Origin: a bacterium
GTDB taxonomy: Bacteria; Planctomycetota; JACOTG01; JAUIME01
Direction: 5' to 3'
Assembly: GCA_030433195.1 (NCBI GenBank)
Contig: JAUIME010000129.1
Coordinates: 1-9,890, forward strand
DNA: 9,890 bases
Shown here one piece after another: positions 5,868 through 9,890 of this stretch. Positions within the stretch are counted from its first letter, which is position 1. The number at the start of each line of letters is the position of its first letter. A program made the position numbers and the translations under genes. The notes below the pieces were generated by a model. That model was not told the origin of the DNA, ran no database searches, and saw only the letters and a program-made list of their open reading frames with translations.

Positions 5868-6326
5868 ATGTCTCGTCGAACCGCGATCCTGCTCGTCGCC
5901 TTGGCCGTCTTCACCTTGGCCGCGGCCGTCTTCCTGCCTTCGCACCTCGCCGCCGAACGAAAGAACCTCTCGAGCGAGGAGAAGCGTGCGGAGGCGACGC
6001 ATGTCCTCGAAGGTCGGGTGAAGAGCGTGTACGAGCGCACCGAGAAGCAGCTCGGCAAGCACGTCCTGCATACGCTCGCCGAGATCGAAGTCACCTCGGT
6101 GGACAAGGGCGAGGGACTCGAGCCCGGCGACCTCGTCTACGCGCGCATGTTCACGCGCAAGTACGGGATGTTCGCGCGCCCGACGCCGGGAGCCGGCGGA
6201 CACCACGCGATTCCGAGCGGCGGCGAGCGTGTGCGCGCCTACCTGGTCCACGGCGAGTATCGCGCGCTACGACAAGAAGACCGCGGGTGGGCTGTCGTCT
6301 ACCCGAACGGGCTCGAGATCCGCTAA
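5868..6326 (+). CDS. Small exported or membrane-anchored protein, unknown function
   Basis: I do not recognise this 152-residue protein. It begins with a short basic n-region (MSRRT) and a hydrophobic segment (residues about 6-24, AILLVALAVFTLAAAVFLP). A possible signal-peptidase site follows at SHLAA, residues 25-29; without cleavage it would be a signal anchor. The rest appears to be a small beta-rich domain: THVLEGRVKSVYER, TLAEIEVTSVDKGEGLEPGDLVYARMF, ERVRAYLV and GWAVVYPNGLEIR. This order (a 'GxV' strand, a strand pair, then 'GD.V.ar') recalls OB-like or beta-barrel modules of secreted proteins, but that is only an impression. The start is supported by GGAGG at 5859-5863, four bases before the ATG. 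It follows the Nudix gene by 96 bases on the same strand and converges with the methyltransferase gene across a 27-base gap. Confidence 0.75.
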   Translation: MSRRTAILLVALAVFTLAAAVFLPSHLAAERKNLSSEEKRAEATHVLEGRVKSVYERTEKQLGKHVLHTLAEIEVTSVDKGEGLEPGDLVYARMFTRKYGMFARPTPGAGGHHAIPSGGERVRAYLVHGEYRALRQEDRGWAVVYPNGLEIR

Positions 6327-6337
6327 CCCGTTCGACC

Positions 6338-6350
6338 CGCCGAGCCGGCG
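6338..6350. terminator. Short perfect GC hairpin between convergent genes
   Basis: CGCCG and CGGCG form a five-base-pair stem around an AGC loop, centred in the 27-base gap between the convergent stops at 6326 and 6354. It could serve transcripts from both directions. Neither side has a T-run, so it is a weak candidate. Confidence 0.25.
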
Positions 6351-6353
6351 ACG

Positions 6354-7019
6354 TCACTCGCTCGGTCGCAGGCGCCAACACGTCGCTTCGAGAAGGCCCG
6401 CACGATATCGCTTCGTGTCCGCGAGACTCCAGCCGTGCGCACGAAGCGACGGGGCCGGATCGACGAGGCGGCGAACCGACTGCCGCGCCGCGACCCCGAA
6501 GAACGCGTACAGGAACGTGATCCACGCGCGTGCCCGCAGCGTCGCGACGCCCCCCGAGCGCGGCACGCGAAAGTCGGCGACGAGCCACGTCGCCGGCGAG
6601 GTCACCGATCTCGTGACGCGCCCGACGAGGGCATCGATCTCGGCTTCATCGAGACAATCGAGCAAGAAGTTCGAGACGACGAGGTCGTAGCCGTCCGCGA
6701 TCGGCGCGCTTCGCACGTCGTCGTGCTGCCAGCGCACGACTCCCGCGCGCGACGCTCCGCAGGCGCGCGTGACGCGTTCGCGCGCCAACTCGATCATGCG
6801 CGCGCTACCCTCCACGACGTCGATACGCTTTACGTCGTGCCGATCGAGGAATGCCGCGAGGAACCGCCCGTCGCCCTCACCGAGCAACAACACCCGACGC
6901 GGGGCCTCGATCTGATCGAGGAACGCGCCGCGCGTGCGCTCGAGGCTGCGACCGAACAAGCCCCGCTCGAGCGGACGAAACCATCGCGCGACACGATCGT
7001 AGTCGGGGCGCGCGCGCAT
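6354..7019 (-). CDS. Class I SAM-dependent methyltransferase
   Basis: This 221-residue protein has a Rossmann-type methyltransferase fold. The N-terminal YDRVARWFRPLERGLFG (7-23) resembles the entry helix of small UbiE-like enzymes. Motif I is VLLLGEGDGRF (43-53), the acidic residue that binds the SAM ribose is Glu70 in IDVVEGSARMIELAR, and QHDDVRSA and YDLVVSNFLLDCL supply motifs II and III/IV. A hydrophobic segment near the C-terminus (WITFLYAFFGVAAR) suggests contact with a membrane or a lipid substrate. The ATG at 7017-7019 lies one base after the stop of the upstream UbiA-like gene (TGAGATG), so the two are probably co-translated. A lipid or prenyl-quinone substrate is an inference from this neighbour; the sequence itself does not identify it. 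Confidence 0.85.
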   Translation of the reverse strand: MRARPDYDRVARWFRPLERGLFGRSLERTRGAFLDQIEAPRRVLLLGEGDGRFLAAFLDRHDVKRIDVVEGSARMIELARERVTRACGASRAGVVRWQHDDVRSAPIADGYDLVVSNFLLDCLDEAEIDALVGRVTRSVTSPATWLVADFRVPRSGGVATLRARAWITFLYAFFGVAARQSVRRLVDPAPSLRAHGWSLADTKRYRAGLLEATCWRLRPSE

Positions 7020-7020
7020 C

Positions 7021-7947
7021 TCAGCCTCCGATCCCGCGCAGGATCATGAACGGCAGCGGAGTCCACAAGCACACGTCGGCCCAAGCGCGTCCGACCCGCA
7101 CGGCACGGCGCGGACCGTCGACCCGGCGCACGGCGCGGTCGAGCGCGTGCAAGGCTCCACCCGACAAGGCGACCATCATCGCGAACTCCGCGACGCGCGA
7201 TCCGCCGTACGCGTTCGTGGCCGCGACGTCCGGGGCCATGAGCATCGCGGCGACCACCGTCCCGATCGCGAGCACGATCACGCACGAAGTCCCGCCGCGC
7301 ACCAATCGTTGCATCGCGCGACGCGACAGCCACGCGACTTCACCGCGCGCGCGGTCGTCGCGATACTCGACGCGACTGATCAACAAGCAGTTGAGCGCGG
7401 CCAGCGACGCGAAGGCGAGCACCGCGACGGCGAACGTCGCGAACGAAGCCGGCCGATCGGCCGCGACACGTACGCCGACGAACCACGCCGTTCCGGTCGC
7501 GAACAGTCCGGCTACCGCGAGCTCCTTCGGGAAACCCCGCGCGCTCGACCGAGCGATGCCTTGCACCGCCCCCAGATACGCCAGCACGAGCACGAAGAGC
7601 CACCATCCCGACCGAAGCGCGCTCGCGGGAAGCTCGTGAATCGCGAGCACGACCGACGCGACGAACACGAGGACCCAAGCCGCGACGAGCCCACCGACAT
7701 GCCGCCGGACAAAGCGGTGGCGCGCGGTGCGGATCTGCGCGGCGGGGCGCCACGCCACGTCGAGCCCACGGTCGGCCGAGTACGCGAGCCATACCGACAA
7801 GAACAGGACGATACGCTCGGCCGGGCTGACGCCGACGTCCGCAAGTCGCGCGAACGCATCCTGCCACGCGACGGCGACGACGGGCGCATCGAGGCTCGCG
7901 ACGTGAATCGCCGCCGCCCACCCCGTGGCCGCGCGCAGGAAGCTCAT
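7021..7947 (-). CDS. UbiA-like polytopic membrane protein
   Basis: This 308-residue integral membrane protein has about eight or nine hydrophobic helices, for example IVLFLSVWLAY, VGGLVAAWVLVFVASVVLA, WWLFVLVLAYLGAV, LAVAGLFATGTAWFVGV, FATFAVAVLAFASLAALNCLL and CVIVLAIGTVVAAMLMA. The count fits UbiA prenyltransferases, which have nine. Residues YSADRGLD (56-63) resemble the end of the first Asp-rich UbiA motif (NDxxDRxxD) but lack the leading Asn-Asp. TARHRF follows at 74-79. A second charged loop, EYRDDRARG (194-202), lies where the second Asp-rich motif would be. The protein is therefore either a divergent UbiA-type transferase or a membrane protein of related fold; prenyltransferase activity is not demonstrated. 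It sits seven bases after the 513-residue secreted protein gene and one base before the methyltransferase gene. GGAG lies just two bases before the ATG, an unusually tight spacing. Confidence 0.7.
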   Translation of the reverse strand: MSFLRAATGWAAAIHVASLDAPVVAVAWQDAFARLADVGVSPAERIVLFLSVWLAYSADRGLDVAWRPAAQIRTARHRFVRRHVGGLVAAWVLVFVASVVLAIHELPASALRSGWWLFVLVLAYLGAVQGIARSSARGFPKELAVAGLFATGTAWFVGVRVAADRPASFATFAVAVLAFASLAALNCLLISRVEYRDDRARGEVAWLSRRAMQRLVRGGTSCVIVLAIGTVVAAMLMAPDVAATNAYGGSRVAEFAMMVALSGGALHALDRAVRRVDGPRRAVRVGRAWADVCLWTPLPFMILRGIGG

Positions 7948-7954
7948 CGCTCCG

Positions 7955-9496
7955 TCATCGCGACGCGAACATCGCCGCGATCCGCTCGGCGACCCACGCT
8001 TCGCGCAGCTCCTCGAGTCGCGCCTCGTCGACGCGGCCGCGGATCTCCATCGTGCGGATGAACGTCGGCACGTTCGTGTGATACCAGACGAAGAGGCTTC
8101 CCGAATTCAGGCGTCCCGCAGGCACGCGCGTGAGTTCGGATCCGTCGACCATGTCCTTGACGATGACCGCCTCGCCATCGTGCTCGATACGCAGCGCGTA
8201 CGCGAAATCGGTCTGGATCGCCTCGACCGGCGATCGCACCGGAGTCGCACGCCCCTCGACGCGATCGAACGCGAGAAGGTCTCCCGCGTTCGACGACGAG
8301 ACGTAGCTCCCCTTGCCGTCGTCGCAGATGCCGATGCGGATCTCGATCGGGCCCGGTTGCATGTGCTCCTCGTAGCCGTACTCGATCTCGACCTCGACGG
8401 CGAGCGGCGCTTCGAGCTCGAGCGCATGACGTCGACAGCCCTCGCCGAGCAGAAGCCAGCCGCGATCCGTCGGCTCGCACTGAGGCGCGCTCACGTCCGG
8501 TAACGCCCCGAACGGCGCGCGCAACTCGGCCAGATACTGTGGCGCGTCCTCGAAGTCTTCGATCGTGCGGGGGTCGCCGCCGTCGTACTTCAAGACGAGG
8601 TCGTCCCCGTCACGCTCGACGTCGCCCTTCAAACCGAGCGCCGCGAGACCTTGGGACGCGAACTGCGTGTCGAGCGCAAGCCGCGCGCACCGCTTCAGAT
8701 CGTCGCGGTGACGATCGACGACGGCATCGCCCGAGCCCTTGTCGAGCACGGCTTCGATCGAGACGAGCCACGCGCCGCCGGCCTTCGCGTCCTTCGGCCG
8801 ACCGGCTGCGAAGATGTCGCGCACGGCAGCGAGGCGTGCCGCGGTCACGCGGTACTCTTGATACGCATCGAGTTCGTCGGCCAGCGCCTTCGCATCGGGA
8901 CGACTGTCCTTCGCGAGCGCGCGACGCGCGAGGACGATCCCGTCTTCCTTCTCGGAGATCAAGTTGGCGTACGCTTCGACCCATTCGTCCCCGACGTCGA
9001 GCTTCTTCTTGCGCACGAGCGTCGCGAGCGAACCGGGATCGAGCGCCGCGACCGGCATCTCGACGGCATTGCCGCGATAGTCCGTCATCGCGATCGTGTC
9101 GCCGTCGACCGAGTCGATGGTCCCGATCACGGCCTTGCCGTCGTGACGCAGCGTCACACGCGTCTTGCCGGCGGAGAGTTTCTCGAGCGCCGCGAGGCGC
9201 ATCGCCGCCAGCCGCTCGAGCCGGCCGACCTCGCGATCGACACGTTCGTTCGAGCCGCCCGCGCGCAGTCGCTCGATCGCCGTGGCGATGTCGCCGACGC
9301 GCGCCGCCTCGAGCGCGAGCGCGATCCGTTCCTGCTCCGAAGTCGCCTCGACCGTGACCGACGCGGGATCGAACGGTTCGCTCTCTTCGAACGACGTCAC
9401 TCGGGGCTCGGCGTGCGCGAGGCCGGATGCCGCAGGAAGAACCGTGGCGAGCGTCAACGACAACGTCAGCCAAGAGAGAGAACGAGGCGATGGCAT
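7955..9496 (-). CDS. Large secreted protein with signal peptide, SH3-like segment and C-terminal beta-rich domain
   Basis: This 513-residue protein probably acts in the periplasm or outside the cell. I chose the ATG at 9494-9496 over the start at 9529 because GGAG lies six bases upstream and it opens a normal signal peptide, with hydrophobic SWLTLSLTLATVL and a likely AHA/EP cleavage after residue 29. Residues about 50-110 are helical, with an Ala/Glu/Arg-rich, possibly coiled-coil character. Residues about 112-155 (VTLRHDGKAVIGTIDSV, DGDTIAMTDYRG, VEMPVAALD) look like the SH3-like SHD1 modules common in planctomycete proteins. A second helical stretch runs to about 300. Residues about 335-490 are beta-rich (LAVEVEIEYGY, IEIRIGICDD, YALRIEHDGEAVIV, SGSLFVWYHT) and recall LamG/concanavalin-like sandwiches. 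The domain names are impressions; no catalytic residues stand out. It has its own candidate promoter and leads the run into the UbiA-like gene. Confidence 0.8.
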   Translation of the reverse strand: MPSPRSLSWLTLSLTLATVLPAASGLAHAEPRVTSFEESEPFDPASVTVEATSEQERIALALEAARVGDIATAIERLRAGGSNERVDREVGRLERLAAMRLAALEKLSAGKTRVTLRHDGKAVIGTIDSVDGDTIAMTDYRGNAVEMPVAALDPGSLATLVRKKKLDVGDEWVEAYANLISEKEDGIVLARRALAKDSRPDAKALADELDAYQEYRVTAARLAAVRDIFAAGRPKDAKAGGAWLVSIEAVLDKGSGDAVVDRHRDDLKRCARLALDTQFASQGLAALGLKGDVERDGDDLVLKYDGGDPRTIEDFEDAPQYLAELRAPFGALPDVSAPQCEPTDRGWLLLGEGCRRHALELEAPLAVEVEIEYGYEEHMQPGPIEIRIGICDDGKGSYVSSSNAGDLLAFDRVEGRATPVRSPVEAIQTDFAYALRIEHDGEAVIVKDMVDGSELTRVPAGRLNSGSLFVWYHTNVPTFIRTMEIRGRVDEARLEELREAWVAERIAAMFASR

Positions 9497-9502
9497 GGGC
9501 TT

Positions 9503-9506
9503 CTCC
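9503..9506 (-). promoter_or_regulatory. Ribosome binding site of the 513-residue secreted protein gene
   Basis: GGAG on the minus strand lies six bases before the ATG at 9494-9496. It favours that start over the in-frame start at 9529, which would add eleven residues before a normal signal peptide. Confidence 0.6.
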
Positions 9507-9547
9507 GCGAGACCGGGGCGCCGCACCACGCGACGCCGGGAACGCAG

Positions 9548-9577
9548 AGCCTACCCCGCGAGCGTCCGCGCGGGCAA
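9548..9577 (-). promoter_or_regulatory. Candidate promoter of the 513-residue secreted protein gene
   Basis: On the minus strand TTGCCC (9572-9577) and TAGGCT (9548-9553) are 18 bases apart, and the second box ends 51 bases before the ATG at 9496. Spacing and -10 box are identical to the candidate ahead of the Nudix gene. An inverted repeat, CCCGCG/CGCGGG with an eight-base loop (9555-9574), fills the spacer and touches the -35 box. It could be an operator, though such repeats arise easily by chance in GC-rich DNA. Confidence 0.4.
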
Positions 9578-9618
9578 CCGAAATCGACGCCGCGCCGGAC
9601 CGCGATCCGCGGCCCGGG

Positions 9619-9890
9619 TCATCCGCCCGCTGCGGAATCCCGCGATGCCACCTGCAGCGTCATCGTCGCGAATCGGCTGACCCATTTCGAATCGCGATCG
9701 ACGTAGCGAAGATCGGTGCTGAAGATGAGCACCCGTCCGCTTCGGCTCATCGGGAACGTCACTTCGCCGTTCTCGTCCGTCGTCTCGAACCGCCTGGAGC
9801 CTCGCCCCTCGACGCTTCGGCCGACCGGTTGTCCGACGAGCGGCTTGCCGTCGCGCAGCAGTCGGAACCGCACGTCGTCGCCCGCGGTCA
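9619..9890 (-). CDS. C-terminal part of a DUF4198-like protein, 5' truncated by window edge
   Basis: This is the last 90 or so codons of a gene whose start lies beyond the window. The frame is open to the edge (TAGDDV precedes RFRLLRDGKPL), so the GTG at 9873 is not the start. The sequence follows the end of DUF4198 proteins: FRLLRDGKPLVGQPV, then TTDENGEVTFPMSRSGRVLI, a short aromatic stretch and a final FATMTLQV strand. These are usually exported beta-sandwich proteins found near metal-uptake or TonB-receptor genes, where a carrier or binding role has been suggested but not proven. It lies 122 bases upstream of the 513-residue secreted protein gene, which has its own candidate promoter, so the two may be separate transcription units. 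The signal peptide cannot be checked here. Confidence 0.75.
   Translation of the reverse strand, partial: TAGDDVRFRLLRDGKPLVGQPVGRSVEGRGSRRFETTDENGEVTFPMSRSGRVLIFSTDLRYVDRDSKWVSRFATMTLQVASRDSAAGG

Noticed and set aside
8651..9706. Plus-strand open frame of 351 codons opposite the secreted protein gene
   Set aside because: Low-information Arg/Asp/Val composition, antisense to a protein with a signal peptide and structured domains.

Overview
The window is GC-rich bacterial chromosome, by eye about two-thirds G+C, with strong third-position GC bias that creates many long shadow reading frames. I see no phage, transposon, CRISPR, tRNA or rRNA signal. A high-GC planctomycete-type organism fits best, but this is inference and a myxobacterium or related lineage is possible. 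The supporting traits are a lipoprotein sulfatase-fold enzyme, Asp/Ser-rich low-complexity tails, a DUF4198 protein, a large secreted protein with an SH3-like segment, and a UbiA-like membrane protein beside a small methyltransferase.

Layout. (1) 1-3270, plus strand: the 3' part of a divergent AMP-binding (acyl-CoA synthetase-like) gene, then 10 bases later a lipoprotein of the sulfatase/alkaline phosphatase superfamily with Thr at the nucleophile position. (2) 3180-5001, minus strand: a tight three-gene operon, yqeY, then an ATP-cone/PD-(D/E)XK nuclease fusion, then a small lipoprotein. Both junctions overlap (TGATG and GTGA). The lipoprotein's tail runs 91 bases into the sulfatase gene from the other strand. 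(3) 5002-5261: a divergent intergenic region. (4) 5262-6326, plus strand: an MTH1-like Nudix hydrolase and a small exported protein of unknown function. (5) 6354-9890, minus strand: the C-terminal end of a DUF4198 protein, a 513-residue secreted protein, a UbiA-like polytopic membrane protein and a SAM-dependent methyltransferase. The last three are closely packed.

How the genes may work together. The most distinctive locus is the yqeY/nuclease/lipoprotein operon. The nuclease joins a nucleotide-sensing ATP-cone to a Mrr-like catalytic core, and an oxidised-nucleotide hydrolase is transcribed divergently from the same intergenic region. A link through nucleotide-pool sensing is possible but unproven. 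The UbiA-like protein and the methyltransferase are separated by one base and suggest a lipid- or quinone-modifying pair. Two genes share a possible promoter pattern, TTGCnn-N18-TAGGCT, which may be the housekeeping promoter of this genome.

I found no unmistakable new multi-gene system. The strongest leads are the ATP-cone nuclease operon, the antisense-overlapping low-complexity tails, and the AMP-binding and sulfatase-like proteins with altered catalytic motifs.
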